26,620 bases of DNA from NCBI GenBank assembly GCA_963621145.1, contig CAVFDI010000019.1:1-26620 (forward strand). Direction: 5' to 3'. The notes beneath the pieces are model-generated. The model did no database searches. It was not told where the DNA came from and saw nothing but the letters and a program-made list of their open reading frames with translations. This DNA is from W0P28-013 sp963621145. GTDB taxonomy: Bacteria > Bacteroidota > Bacteroidia > Bacteroidales > Paludibacteraceae. Positions 14,351 to 22,288 of the stretch are shown here, piece after piece (the stretch's first letter is position 1; the number at the start of each line of letters is the position of its first letter). Position numbers and translations under genes: made by a program.

Positions 14351-14740
14351 TTATACTCTTCTGCGTTTTGCGGGACGGCAACCGTTGTGTGGCAGCGGCG
14401 TAACGTCGACGATTTCGGTAACTTCGATGCCAGCACCATGCACGGTACGAATGGCCGATTCACGACCGTTGCCCGGACCTTTCACATAGGCTTTCACTTT
14501 TCTCAGACCAAGGTCGAAGGCTACTTTTGCGCAGTCTTGAGCGGCCATCTGGGCTGCATAAGGCGTATTCTTTTTCGAACCGCGGAAACCCATTTTACCA
14601 GCCGACGACCACGAGATAACCTGACCTTCAGCGTTGGTAATTGTTACTATAATGTTATTGAACGACGAGTGTACGTGCAGTTGGCCAACGCCATCTACTC
14701 TAACCACCCTTTTCTTGGTTGCTACTACTTTTTTTGCCAT
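14351..14740 (-). CDS. rpsK: 30S ribosomal protein S11
   Basis: The 129-residue protein contains the family signatures HVHSSFNNIIVTITNAEGQ, WSSAGKMGFRGSKKNTPYAA and VTPLPHNGCRPAKRRRV at the C-terminus. It forms part of the 30S platform next to the mRNA exit region, where the anti-Shine-Dalgarno end of 16S rRNA lies. It sits between rpsM and rpsD with gaps of 20-26 nt. Confidence 0.98.
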   Translation of the reverse strand: MAKKVVATKKRVVRVDGVGQLHVHSSFNNIIVTITNAEGQVISWSSAGKMGFRGSKKNTPYAAQMAAQDCAKVAFDLGLRKVKAYVKGPGNGRESAIRTVHGAGIEVTEIVDVTPLPHNGCRPAKRRRV

Positions 14741-14766
14741 AACTTCTAATTTTTAGCAGTTAAACA

Positions 14767-15147
14767 TTACTTAGTTGCTTTCTTCTTGTTAGCAACAGTC
14801 TTTTTCTTACCTTTGCGCGTGCGGGCATTGTTTTTGGTACGTTGTCCGCGCAGAGGCAAGCCAATGCGGTGACGCACACCTCTGTAGCAACCGATATCCA
14901 TCAGTCGTTTGATGTTCAATTGCACTTCAGAACGAAGTTCACCTTCGACCTTGAAGTTTGCGCTGATAATTTCACGAATTTTGGCGGCTTCTTCGTCGGT
15001 CCAATCTTGAACCTTTTTCGACAAATCGACTCCAGCCTCGGCCAAAATCTTGCGTGCACTACTGCGACCTATTCCGTAGATATAAGTCAATCCAACTTCC
15101 CCACGTTTGTTCTGGGGCAAATCTACTCCTACAATTCTTATTGCCAT
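14767..15147 (-). CDS. rpsM: 30S ribosomal protein S13
   Basis: The 126-residue protein shows the S13 core: GVDLPQNKRGEVGLTYIYGI, IKRLMDIGCYRGVRHRIGLP and RGQRTKNNARTRKG. A Lys-rich tail of about 12 residues follows. It sits in the 30S head and contacts the 50S subunit and P-site tRNA. It is preceded by rpmJ (17 nt) and followed by rpsK. Confidence 0.98.
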   Translation of the reverse strand: MAIRIVGVDLPQNKRGEVGLTYIYGIGRSSARKILAEAGVDLSKKVQDWTDEEAAKIREIISANFKVEGELRSEVQLNIKRLMDIGCYRGVRHRIGLPLRGQRTKNNARTRKGKKKTVANKKKATK

Positions 15148-15164
15148 AATTGTTTGTTTTTACT

Positions 15165-15281
15165 TTATCCCTGACGTTGTTTCATCTTGGGATTTTTTTT
15201 GTTAATAACATACAAGCGTCCTTTTCTGCGAACGATTTTGCAATCGTCGTTGCGCTTCTTGATAGATGCTCTTACTTTCAT
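15165..15281 (-). CDS. rpmJ: 50S ribosomal protein L36 (zinc-free form)
   Basis: A 38-codon frame from ATG 15281 to TAA 15165 encodes a product starting MKVRASIKKR and ending PKMKQRQG, both diagnostic for L36. Of the usual zinc ligands (Cys11, Cys14, Cys27 and a His near 33) only Cys14 remains; the others are Asn11, Asn27 and no His. It is therefore a C-minus, zinc-independent L36. It lies between infA and rpsM, the normal position. Confidence 0.95.
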   Translation of the reverse strand: MKVRASIKKRNDDCKIVRRKGRLYVINKKNPKMKQRQG

Positions 15282-15300
15282 TTTATTGTTAATTTTTTAG

Positions 15301-15519
15301 TTATTTGTATCTGAACGATATGCGACCTTTGGTCAAATCGTAGGGCGACATCTCCACTTTCACTCTGTCGCCGGGAAGAATGCGAATGTAGTGCATACGC
15401 ATTTTGCCCGAGATGTGGGCCGTTATTTCGTGGCCGTTTTCCAACTCCACACGAAACATGGCATTCGACAGTGCTTCAACTATCGTGCCGTCCAACTCAA
15501 TTGCCGCTTGTTTTGCCAT
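15301..15519 (-). CDS. infA: Translation initiation factor IF-1
   Basis: The 72-residue protein is of standard length and is one S1-like OB fold: AIELDGTIVEALSNAMFRVELENG, then IRILPGDRVKVEMSPYDLTKGRISFRYK. It occupies the A site of the 30S subunit during initiation together with IF-2 and IF-3. It starts 7 nt after the map stop, so the two genes are probably translated from the same message. Confidence 0.98.
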   Translation of the reverse strand: MAKQAAIELDGTIVEALSNAMFRVELENGHEITAHISGKMRMHYIRILPGDRVKVEMSPYDLTKGRISFRYK

Positions 15520-15526
15520 ACAATCT

Positions 15527-16309
15527 TTATTTTTTGTTTTTCAATACCTCTTCGATGATGCCGAAATCAGACAAAATGTCAGCCTTACCTCGTCCAATGG
15601 CCACTGCATGCTCAAAATGTGCTGCTGGTTTGTGGTCGGCGGTGAAGGTTGTCCACCCATCGCGTTCCATGCGCAGTGCGCGTTTGCCCAGCGTTATCAT
15701 CGGCTCAATGCAGATGGTCATGCCCGTGCGCAGCAGCGGACCTGTGCCACGGCGTCCGTAGTTCGGAACTTCAGGGGCTTCGTGCATTTCGCGTCCAACA
15801 CCGTGTCCCACCATTTCACGAACTACGCCATAACCTGCAGCTTCGCAATGTTGTTGCACTGCATTAGCAATGTCGCCCACGCGGTTGCCCTCCACCGCCT
15901 TTTCGATGCCCAAGAACAGAGCCTCTTTGGTGGTTTTGAGCAATTGCCGCACCTCTGGTTTCACCTCGCCAACCTCGAATGTGTAGGCCGAATCGCCCAC
16001 AAATCCGTTTTTCAGCGTGCATAGGTCAATTGTGATGATGTCGCCATCTTTCAGCACCGTCTTCTCCGACGGAATGCCATGCACTACTTGTTCGTTGACC
16101 GAGGCGCAAATGGAGGCTGGGAAACCTTCGTAGCCTTTGCAGGCTGGTATTGCGCCGTTGTCGCGAATGAACTCCTCGGCTATGCGATCGAGATAAGCAG
16201 TGGTTACACCTGGGGCAATAATTTTTGCCATCTCGGCGAGCGTTTTGCTTACCAGCAAGCTGCTTTCGCGGAGCAGTTCTATCTCTTCGGCTGTCTTAAG
16301 GTAAATCAT
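15527..16309 (-). CDS. map: Type I methionine aminopeptidase
   Basis: The 260-residue cytosolic metallopeptidase removes the initiator Met from nascent proteins. The metal and catalytic residues are all visible: His78 (VVHGIP), Asp95 (TIDLC), Asp106 (VGDSAY), His169 (GHGVG), His176 (MHEAP), Glu202 (CIEPM) and Glu233 (HFEHAV). I chose ATG 16309, 14 nt after the secY stop. An in-frame TTG at 16327 would overlap secY but adds six residues outside the usual N-terminus. Placement between secY and infA is the classic spc-operon order. Confidence 0.98.
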   Translation of the reverse strand: MIYLKTAEEIELLRESSLLVSKTLAEMAKIIAPGVTTAYLDRIAEEFIRDNGAIPACKGYEGFPASICASVNEQVVHGIPSEKTVLKDGDIITIDLCTLKNGFVGDSAYTFEVGEVKPEVRQLLKTTKEALFLGIEKAVEGNRVGDIANAVQQHCEAAGYGVVREMVGHGVGREMHEAPEVPNYGRRGTGPLLRTGMTICIEPMITLGKRALRMERDGWTTFTADHKPAAHFEHAVAIGRGKADILSDFGIIEEVLKNKK

Positions 16310-16323
16310 CGTTTTACGAAAGA

Positions 16324-17664
16324 TCAATATGCCGCTATCGAACCCGAACGACCTTTGATACGACCACCCGATTTGAGCAGACCATCGTAATGGCGCATCA
16401 GCAAGTGGCTTTCAATCTGTTGCAGCGTGTCGAGCACTACGCCCACCAAAATCAGCAGCGATGTGCCGCCGTAGAATTGAGCAAAGCCTTGCGTGATTCC
16501 AAGCATGCTAGCAAACGATGGCATAATGGCCACCAATGCCAAGAAGAAGGAACCAGGAAGTGTGATGCGCGACATGATTTCGTCGATATATTCAGCCGTC
16601 TTTTTGCCCGGTTTCACACCTGGAATGAAGCCGTTGTTTCGCTTCATATCCTCTGCCATCTGCGTTGGATTGATGGTGATAGCCGTGTAAAAATAGGTGA
16701 ATGCGATGATCATCAAAGCGTATACAAAATTATACCAAAATCCTGTATTATCCATGAAAACTCGCATAAAGTTATTAACACCATCGGCATTGAAGCCTGC
16801 GAACATGATAGGAAGCATCATGATGGCTTGTGCAAAGATGATGGGCATAACGCCTGCGGCGTTCACTTTCAACGGGATATATTGGCGTACACCGCCGTAC
16901 TGTTTGTTACCAACAACACGTTTGGCATATTGTACGGGGATTTTGCGTGTGCCTTGAACCAGCAGAATGCTAGCAGCAATGACGAGCAGCAACACAATCA
17001 ACTCGGCCAAGAACATAACCAAGCCACCTTGAGCAGTGCTAAGGCGCGAGATGAATTCTTGGATTACAGCACTTGGGAAGCGGGCAATGATACCTATCAT
17101 GATAAGCATCGAGATGCCGTTGCCAATGCCTTTGTCGGTCATGCGCTCGCCGAGCCACATCACAAACATGGAGCCTGCGCACATGATAACCATAGACGAT
17201 AGGGTGAACCAGAAGCCCGTCTCCATGATGGCACCTGCACCGCGCAGTTGGTAATTCAGGTTTTTCAGATAAGCCCAACCTTGCAGGATAAGCACAAGTA
17301 CCGTGAGGTAACGCGTGATTTGGTTCATTTTGCGCCGTCCACTTTCGCCATCGCGCTGCATTTTTTGGAAATACGGCACTGCGATGGTGAGCAGTTGCAC
17401 AACGATTGATGCCGAGATGTAAGGCATGATACCGAGGGCGAAGATAGACGCGTTGGAGAACGCACCGCCCGAGAACATGTCGAGCAACGACATCAAACCA
17501 CCCTCCGTCTGCGCCCGCAATGCTTCGAGGGCGCTAGGGTCGATACCTGGCAGCACAATGAACGAGCCGAAACGATAGATAAGGATAAACAAAATGGTTA
17601 CCCCAAGTTTGTGTCGGAGTTCTTCGATCTTCCAGATATTTTTGATGGTTTCAATAAATTTCAT
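16324..17664 (-). CDS. secY: Preprotein translocase subunit SecY
   Basis: The 446-residue polytopic inner-membrane protein has the ten-helix SecY pattern. Typical blocks are FRFGSFIVLPGID-like YRFGSFIVLPGID near residues 30-42, the plug region (SGGAFSNASIFALGIMPYISASI), and the C-terminal LLKSGGRIKGR. It forms the protein-conducting channel of the Sec system, through which the exported FISUMP proteins and lipoproteins of this window would leave the cytoplasm. It starts 6 nt after rplO and is followed by map. Confidence 0.98.
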   Translation of the reverse strand: MKFIETIKNIWKIEELRHKLGVTILFILIYRFGSFIVLPGIDPSALEALRAQTEGGLMSLLDMFSGGAFSNASIFALGIMPYISASIVVQLLTIAVPYFQKMQRDGESGRRKMNQITRYLTVLVLILQGWAYLKNLNYQLRGAGAIMETGFWFTLSSMVIMCAGSMFVMWLGERMTDKGIGNGISMLIMIGIIARFPSAVIQEFISRLSTAQGGLVMFLAELIVLLLVIAASILLVQGTRKIPVQYAKRVVGNKQYGGVRQYIPLKVNAAGVMPIIFAQAIMMLPIMFAGFNADGVNNFMRVFMDNTGFWYNFVYALMIIAFTYFYTAITINPTQMAEDMKRNNGFIPGVKPGKKTAEYIDEIMSRITLPGSFFLALVAIMPSFASMLGITQGFAQFYGGTSLLILVGVVLDTLQQIESHLLMRHYDGLLKSGGRIKGRSGSIAAY

Positions 17665-17670
17665 GATGAT

Positions 17671-18117
17671 TTAGAGTTTTACGATGCTTCCGCCAGCAGC
17701 CACGATAGCCTCTTCGGCCGCTTTCGAGAACGCATCTGCTTCCACTTCGACTTTTGCCGTGATTGTGCCTTTTGCCAAAATTTTAACCAAGTGTTTTGGT
17801 TTTACGATGCCAGCCTCAACGAGTGCGGCTTTGTCGATTTTGGTCAGTTTTGCACTTTCGGCCAACATCTGCAGAGCATCAAGGTTGATGGCTTTGTACT
17901 CTACACGATTGATGTTGTTGAAACCGTATTTAGGCAGACGGCGTTGCAAAGGCATTTGACCGCCTTCGAAACCGATTTTGCGTTTGTAGCCCGAACGCGA
18001 CTTGGCGCCTTTGTGGCCACGCGTAGAGGTGCCGCCTTTGCCCGATCCGGTGCCACGTCCCAAACGTTTACCTTCTCTTACGGAACCTGCTGCGGGTTTG
18101 ATATTGCTTAAGTCCAT
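17671..18117 (-). CDS. rplO: 50S ribosomal protein L15
   Basis: The 148-residue protein begins MDLSNIKPAAGSVREGKRLGRG and has the Gly-rich basic region GTGSGKGGTSTRGHKGAKSR, FEGGQMPLQRRLPKYGF, and a C-terminal L18e/L15 domain (KILAKGTITAKVEVEADAFS). It binds 23S rRNA late in 50S assembly. It sits between rpmD (33 nt) and secY (6 nt). Confidence 0.98.
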   Translation of the reverse strand: MDLSNIKPAAGSVREGKRLGRGTGSGKGGTSTRGHKGAKSRSGYKRKIGFEGGQMPLQRRLPKYGFNNINRVEYKAINLDALQMLAESAKLTKIDKAALVEAGIVKPKHLVKILAKGTITAKVEVEADAFSKAAEEAIVAAGGSIVKL

Positions 18118-18150
18118 TTCTTCGTTGTTTTTTTAAGTTTTGACTAATTG

Positions 18151-18327
18151 TTAACCGATGACTTTTACCAAGTGTTTCACTTTCTCGACCATACCGCGAA
18201 TAGCAGCTGTGTCTTCGTGTTCAACTACGGCATTCATCTTGTGCAATCCGAGTGCATCGAGTGTTGCCTTTTGTGTGTGTGGGCAGCGGATGCGACTTTT
18301 CACCTGTTGAATTTTAATTTTTGCCAT
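18151..18327 (-). CDS. rpmD: 50S ribosomal protein L30
   Basis: A 58-codon frame from ATG 18327 to TAA 18151 encodes a product beginning MAKIKIQQVKSRIRCPHTQK, followed by TLDALGLHKMN, the L30 ferredoxin-like RNA-binding fold. A strong Shine-Dalgarno-like GAGGTGA lies 4 nt upstream of the ATG, unusual for this phylum. It lies between rpsE and rplO, the normal place. Confidence 0.95.
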   Translation of the reverse strand: MAKIKIQQVKSRIRCPHTQKATLDALGLHKMNAVVEHEDTAAIRGMVEKVKHLVKVIG

Positions 18328-18344
18328 AATTCACCTCACTTGTT

Positions 18345-18863
18345 TTATCCGTTAAACACTTTGTTCATTGAAATACCGCGGTTTTGGGCTACGGTGTAGG
18401 CATCGCGCATTTCGCTGAGAGCAGCAAATGTAGCTTTCACCAAGTTGTGAGGGTTCGACGAACCTTTCGATTTTGCCAAAACGTCGGTAATGCCAACGCT
18501 CTCGAGCACGGCACGCATAGCGCCACCAGCCTTAAGACCAGTACCTTGCGAAGCTGGGAGCAGAATTACTTCGGCACCACCAAAGCGAGCTACCTGTTCG
18601 TGAGGAATTGTACCTTTCAGCACAGGAACGCGGATAAGGTTCTTTTTTGCGGCTTCAACGCCTTTGGCCATTGCAGCCGAAACCTCGCCTGCTTTGCCAA
18701 GACCCCAGCCCACAATGCCGTTGCCGTTGCCTACAACTACGATGGCAGCAAATGTCATTGCGCGACCGCCTTTGGTAACTTTCGTTACGCGACTAACATG
18801 TACCAAGCGATCTTGCAATTCAACATCGTTGGTCGATTTTACTCTGTTATTATTTTCAGACAT
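18345..18863 (-). CDS. rpsE: 30S ribosomal protein S5
   Basis: The 172-residue protein has the N-terminal dsRNA-binding-like S5 domain (LQDRLVHVSRVTKVTKGGR, VVVGNGNGIVGWGLGKAGEV) and the C-terminal domain (GLKAGGAMRAVLESVGI, KSKGSSNPHNLVKATFAAL). It acts in decoding accuracy and mRNA entry on the 30S body. It starts 12 nt after the rplR stop. Confidence 0.98.
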   Translation of the reverse strand: MSENNNRVKSTNDVELQDRLVHVSRVTKVTKGGRAMTFAAIVVVGNGNGIVGWGLGKAGEVSAAMAKGVEAAKKNLIRVPVLKGTIPHEQVARFGGAEVILLPASQGTGLKAGGAMRAVLESVGITDVLAKSKGSSNPHNLVKATFAALSEMRDAYTVAQNRGISMNKVFNG

Positions 18864-18875
18864 AGTTGTTCGTTA

Positions 18876-19220
18876 TTAAAATTTAAGTCCACCATTACGG
18901 GCAGCTTCTGCCAATTCTTTTACACGGCCGTGATAGAGATAGCCATTGCGGTCGAATACCACGGTAGTGATGCCAGCCTCGAGGGCTTTTTTGGCGATGA
19001 GTTCACCCACTTTTGCAGCCTGCTCTTTTTTGGTCATTTTACCTTCGACTTTTTGCGAATCGGCAGCCACAAGGGTGCGTCCTGCATTGTCGTCGATAAT
19101 CTGAACATAGATTTGCTTATTGCTGCGGAACACCGTGAGGCGAGGACGCTCGGCGGTGCCTTTTATTGTGCGGCGGATATGCTCCTTAATCTTCAGTCTT
19201 CTTTCTAATTTATCAAACAT
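18876..19220 (-). CDS. rplR: 50S ribosomal protein L18
   Basis: The 114-residue protein has a basic N-terminal arm (KLERRLKIKEHIRRTIKGT) and the L18 core (RPRLTVFRSNKQIYVQIIDD, VVFDRNGYLYHGRVKELAEAAR). It binds 5S rRNA and, with L5, docks it onto the central protuberance of the large subunit. It starts 21 nt after the rplF stop. Confidence 0.98.
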   Translation of the reverse strand: MFDKLERRLKIKEHIRRTIKGTAERPRLTVFRSNKQIYVQIIDDNAGRTLVAADSQKVEGKMTKKEQAAKVGELIAKKALEAGITTVVFDRNGYLYHGRVKELAEAARNGGLKF

Positions 19221-19241
19221 GGTCGTATGATTTTCAATGTT

Positions 19242-19793
19242 TTACTTACCAGCGGTCTTACCAGCCTTTCTACGAATAATCTCGCCTTGGAACTTAACGC
19301 CTTTACCTTTGTAAGGTTCAGGTTTGCGGAACGAGCGAATCTTAGCGCAAATCTGTCCCAGCAGTTGACGATCGCAACTTTCGAGAATGATGAGCGGGTT
19401 TTGGTTACGCTCCGAGATGGTTTGTACTTTCACTTCGGCAGGCAAACCAAGGTAGATGATGTGCGTGTAGCCGAGTGCGAGTTCAAGTATTTGACCGTTG
19501 TTGCTAGCGCGGTAGCCCACACCAACGAGTTCCAAAGTTTTTTTGTAGCCTTCCGACACACCCACAACCATGTTGTGAATAAGTGCGCGATACAGACCGT
19601 GTTGTGCGCGGCTTTCGCGTTCGTCGTCGGGGCGTGCAACGTGGCAAACATTGCCTTCGACCGTTACAGTGATGTTCGGGTTAACGACTTGTTTCAGTTC
19701 ACCTTTTGGGCCTTTCACGGTTACTTCGTTGTCTTTCACCGTTACGGTTACTCCTGCAGGAATTGCTATCGGTAATTTTCCTATACGTGACAT
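19242..19793 (-). CDS. rplF: 50S ribosomal protein L6
   Basis: The 183-residue protein consists of two L6 domains: MSRIGKLPIAIPAGV and VKGPKGELKQ in the first, YKTL-like YKKTLELVGVGYRA and PEPYKGKGVKF in the second. I moved the start to ATG 19793, which gives the canonical MSRIGK N-terminus. The frame runs 45 nt further into rpsH, but a GGAGG motif 7-8 nt before ATG 19793 fixes the choice. It sits near the sarcin-ricin loop and the factor-binding site. Confidence 0.97.
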   Translation of the reverse strand: MSRIGKLPIAIPAGVTVTVKDNEVTVKGPKGELKQVVNPNITVTVEGNVCHVARPDDERESRAQHGLYRALIHNMVVGVSEGYKKTLELVGVGYRASNNGQILELALGYTHIIYLGLPAEVKVQTISERNQNPLIILESCDRQLLGQICAKIRSFRKPEPYKGKGVKFQGEIIRRKAGKTAGK

Positions 19794-19806
19794 TGCTCTT
19801 CCTCCA

Positions 19807-20202
19807 TTAATAGATGTAACATAAAACTTCGCCACCAATTTTCTGCTCGCGAGCCTCTTTGTCGGTCATCACACCTTTCGAAGTCGAAAGAATGGCGATA
19901 CCGAGGCCATTGAGTACGCGTGGCATTTCGCGATAGCCTACATATTTGCGCAAGCCTGGGGTCGACACTCTGATGAGTTGACGAACAGCGCTTACTTTGT
20001 TGGCTGGATCGTATTTCAAGGCGATTTTGATTGTGCCTTGAGGTCCATCTTCTACAAATTTGTAGTTCAAGATGTAACCCTTTTCGAAAAGGACTTTTGT
20101 AATCTCCTTTTTCAAGTTCGAGGCGGGTATGTCCACCACACGGTGATTAGCCTTGATGGCATTCCGCACTCTGGTCAGATAATCTGCGATTGGATCTGTC
20201 AT
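19807..20202 (-). CDS. rpsH: 30S ribosomal protein S8
   Basis: The 131-residue protein begins MTDPIADYLTRVRNAIKANH and ends with the S8 signature STSKGVMTDKEAREQKIGGE followed by VLCYIY. It is a primary 16S rRNA-binding protein of the central domain. In E. coli it represses the spc operon. Here it is preceded by the longest gap of the cluster (69 nt), which contains a short hairpin at 20224-20238. Confidence 0.98.
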   Translation of the reverse strand: MTDPIADYLTRVRNAIKANHRVVDIPASNLKKEITKVLFEKGYILNYKFVEDGPQGTIKIALKYDPANKVSAVRQLIRVSTPGLRKYVGYREMPRVLNGLGIAILSTSKGVMTDKEAREQKIGGEVLCYIY

Positions 20203-20223
20203 AATGTTTTTGGGTTAAATTGA

Positions 20224-20238
20224 TCCCGTCTGCCGGGA
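20224..20238 (-). other. Small hairpin in the rpsN-rpsH gap
   Basis: TCCCG and CGGGA flank a 5-nt loop about 22 nt upstream of the rpsH start. No T-run follows. It could be an mRNA element for S8 control or a processing site; the sequence alone does not decide. Confidence 0.3.
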
Positions 20239-20271
20239 CAATATTTATAAATCTTTTCTTTTGCTTTCGTT

Positions 20272-20541
20272 TTACCAACTTGCTTTTTTCACACCTGGAA
20301 TGAGTCCAGCCGAAGCCAATTCACGGAAGTCGATACGCGAAATGCCGAATTGACGCATATATCCGCGTGGGCGACCCGAAATTTTGCAACGGTTGTGCAG
20401 GCGCACGTACGAAGCATTTTTTGGTAAAAGTTGCAGCGATTCATAATCGCCAGCCTCGATGAGGGCTTTGCGCTTTGCAGCGTATTTTGCTACCAATTTA
20501 GCGCGTTTCACCTCGCGGGCTTTCATTGACTCTTTTGCCAT
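20272..20541 (-). CDS. rpsN: 30S ribosomal protein S14 (long, zinc-free form)
   Basis: The 89-residue protein starts MAKESMKAREVKRAKLVAKY and has the S14 signature RCKISGRPRGYMRQFGISRI, ending PGVKKASW. It lacks the CxxC pairs of short zinc-binding S14, so it is the C-minus long form. It assembles into the 30S head. It starts 14 nt after rplE; AAGGA occurs 9 nt before the ATG. Confidence 0.98.
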   Translation of the reverse strand: MAKESMKAREVKRAKLVAKYAAKRKALIEAGDYESLQLLPKNASYVRLHNRCKISGRPRGYMRQFGISRIDFRELASAGLIPGVKKASW

Positions 20542-20555
20542 TGTCTTATCCTTTT

Positions 20556-21104
20556 TTAGTTTTTCTTGAATGGTAATCCAAACTCTTTGAGCAGAGCGAG
20601 TCCCTCTTCGTCGGTTTTGGCTGTGGTTACAAATGTGATGTTCATACCCAGCAGTTTTTGAATGCCGTCGATGTTGATTTCGGGGAAGATGATCTGCTCG
20701 GTAATGCCCAGCGTGTAGTTGCCACGACCGTCGAGTTTCGAGTCGATTCCTTTGAAGTCGCGAATACGAGGCAGAGCCACGCGAATGAGACGTTCGAGGA
20801 ATTCGTACATTTTCTTATCTCTCAGGGTTACGCGAACGCCGATAGGCATTTTTTTGCGCACCTTGAAGTTCGAGATATCTTTCTTCGAGAGGGTTTGTAC
20901 GGCTTTCTGACCAGTGATGGCAGTCATCTCTTCGACGGCTGTGTCGATAATTTTTTTATCGGCTACGGCTATGCCAAGACCTTGGTTCAGCACTATCTTC
21001 TCGAGGCGAGGGCACTGCATTACGGATGTGTATCCGAATTGTTTTACCAATGCAGGAACGATGCGTTCCTTGTAATCTTGTTTCAAGCTATCGGTTGCAA
21101 TCAT
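20556..21104 (-). CDS. rplE: 50S ribosomal protein L5
   Basis: The 182-residue protein has CPRLEKIVLNQGLGIAVADK, GQKAVQTLSKKDISNFKVRK, MPIGVRVTLR and the C-terminal FPEINIDGIQKLLGMNITF blocks of L5. It binds 5S rRNA and touches P-site tRNA. Its ATG overlaps the rplX stop (ATGA), which points to translational coupling. A GGGGAGGAA motif 7 nt upstream, inside the last rplX codons, is a strong Shine-Dalgarno candidate. Confidence 0.98.
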   Translation of the reverse strand: MIATDSLKQDYKERIVPALVKQFGYTSVMQCPRLEKIVLNQGLGIAVADKKIIDTAVEEMTAITGQKAVQTLSKKDISNFKVRKKMPIGVRVTLRDKKMYEFLERLIRVALPRIRDFKGIDSKLDGRGNYTLGITEQIIFPEINIDGIQKLLGMNITFVTTAKTDEEGLALLKEFGLPFKKN

Positions 21105-21421
21105 TTGAGTTCCTCCCCTGATTTTTTAGCGTAACGTACCAATTTGCCTTCTGCGTCTTTGCGGCGTCCGATGCGAGTCGGTTTGCCAGTCTTTGGGTCT
21201 ACAACGTTCAGATTCGAGATGTGCAGAGCCGCCTCTTTCTTCACGATGCCGCCTTGTGGGTTCTTTGCGTTGGGCTTGGTGCTTTTCGACACCATGTTGA
21301 TACCCTCTACGATGGCGCGCTGTTTGTCGACAATGACTTTAAGCACACGGCCTGTTTTGCCTTTGTCTTCGCCAGCGTTTACATAAACGGTATCACCCTT
21401 TTTTATGTGCAGTTTGCTCAT
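21101..21421 (-). CDS. rplX: 50S ribosomal protein L24
   Basis: The 106-residue protein begins MSKLHIKKGDTVYVNAGEDK with a KOW motif (KGKTGRVLKVIVDKQRAIVE), then GINMVSKSTKPN and the family's C-terminal HISNLNVVDPKTGKPTRIG. It is an early assembly initiator of the 50S subunit. Its stop overlaps the rplE start by four bases. Confidence 0.98.
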   Translation of the reverse strand: MSKLHIKKGDTVYVNAGEDKGKTGRVLKVIVDKQRAIVEGINMVSKSTKPNAKNPQGGIVKKEAALHISNLNVVDPKTGKPTRIGRRKDAEGKLVRYAKKSGEELK

Positions 21422-21446
21422 TTTACTTACTGTGTTTTTGTTAATT

Positions 21447-21812
21447 TTAGAGTACTTCAGGCGCTAGCGAAATAATTTTCATGTTTGTGGCGCGCAGTTC
21501 GCGTGCTACAGGACCGAAAATACGGCTACCGCGCATTTCGCCAGCGTTGTTCAACAGCACGCAGGCGTTGTCGTCGAAACGGATGTAGGAACCGTCGGCG
21601 CGGCGCACCTCTTTGGCAGTGCGAACCACAACGGCTTTCGACACGGTGCCTTTTTTAGCGTCGCCTGTGGGCAGAGCGCTTTTTACGGCTACTACAATGG
21701 TGTCGCCAAGTGTGGCGTAGCGTTTGCCTGTGCCGCCAAGCACACGAATGCAAAGTACCTCTTTAGCGCCGCTGTTGTCGGCCACTTTGAGTCTGGTTTC
21801 TTGTTGTATCAT
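21447..21812 (-). CDS. rplN: 50S ribosomal protein L14
   Basis: The 121-residue protein begins MIQQETRLKVADNSGAKEVL and contains GDTIVVAVKSALPTGDAKKG, VVVRTAKEVRRADGSYIRFD and GSRIFGPVARELR, the diagnostic L14 blocks. It forms intersubunit bridges on the 50S subunit and is the usual docking site of the silencing factor RsfS. It starts 1 nt after the rpsQ stop region ends. Confidence 0.98.
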   Translation of the reverse strand: MIQQETRLKVADNSGAKEVLCIRVLGGTGKRYATLGDTIVVAVKSALPTGDAKKGTVSKAVVVRTAKEVRRADGSYIRFDDNACVLLNNAGEMRGSRIFGPVARELRATNMKIISLAPEVL

Positions 21813-21813
21813 A

Positions 21814-22071
21814 CTACTTCGCTTTTTCTATGATTTCTACTAATCTCCATTTCTTAGTCTTGCTCAATGGACGAGTTTCCATAATGCGTACGGTGTCGCC
21901 AACGTTGCACTCGTTCTTCTCGTCGTGAGCATGGTACTTTTTCGTCTTATTGACGAATTTGCCATAAATAGGGTGTTTTTCTTTCCATTTCACAGCAACT
22001 ACGATGGATTTATCCATTTTGTTGCTCGAAACCACGCCTATTCTTTCCTTTCTTAAATTTCTTGTTTCCAT
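21814..22071 (-). CDS. rpsQ: 30S ribosomal protein S17
   Basis: The 85-residue OB-fold protein has RKERIGVVSSNKMDKSIVVA, HPIYGKFVNKTKKYHAHDE and GDTVRIMETRPLSKTKKWRL, the standard S17 pattern. It is a primary 16S rRNA binder in the 30S body. It lies 14 nt after rpmC and 1 nt before rplN. Confidence 0.98.
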   Translation of the reverse strand: METRNLRKERIGVVSSNKMDKSIVVAVKWKEKHPIYGKFVNKTKKYHAHDEKNECNVGDTVRIMETRPLSKTKKWRLVEIIEKAK

Positions 22072-22085
22072 TTTTTGAACGTTCG

Positions 22086-22283
22086 TTATTGTTGTTGAAG
22101 TTCGCGTTGACGGAGTTCGGTTGCCATGCGGGCAATCGTTTTACGTATTTCTCTTATTTGGGCAGGATTGTCGATAGGAGAAATGGCATGGTTCAAGGTA
22201 AGGCGAGCGAGTTCTTCGCGTTTTGCGCCTAGTTGCTCTTGAAGTTCATTGGTTGTGAGTTCTTTTATTTCTCTTGTTTTCAT
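22086..22283 (-). CDS. rpmC: 50S ribosomal protein L29
   Basis: The 65-residue helical protein has the family pattern KELTTNELQEQLGAKREELA, then LTLNHAISPIDNPAQIREIR and KTIARM. It sits at the peptide exit tunnel near L23, where signal recognition particle and trigger factor dock. It starts 5 nt after the rplP stop; a weak AAGG occurs too close to the ATG to be a good ribosome-binding site. Confidence 0.97.
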   Translation of the reverse strand: MKTREIKELTTNELQEQLGAKREELARLTLNHAISPIDNPAQIREIRKTIARMATELRQRELQQQ

Positions 22284-22288
22284 AATCC

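Noticed and set aside
16310..16327. TTG start of map overlapping the secY stop
   Set aside because: The ATG at 16309 gives the usual MetAP N-terminus, and the extra six residues match nothing in the family.
16724..16731. CAAAATTA inside secY resembling a minus-strand -7 box
   Set aside because: A lone eight-base match inside a coding region without a good -33 element; chance expectation is high.
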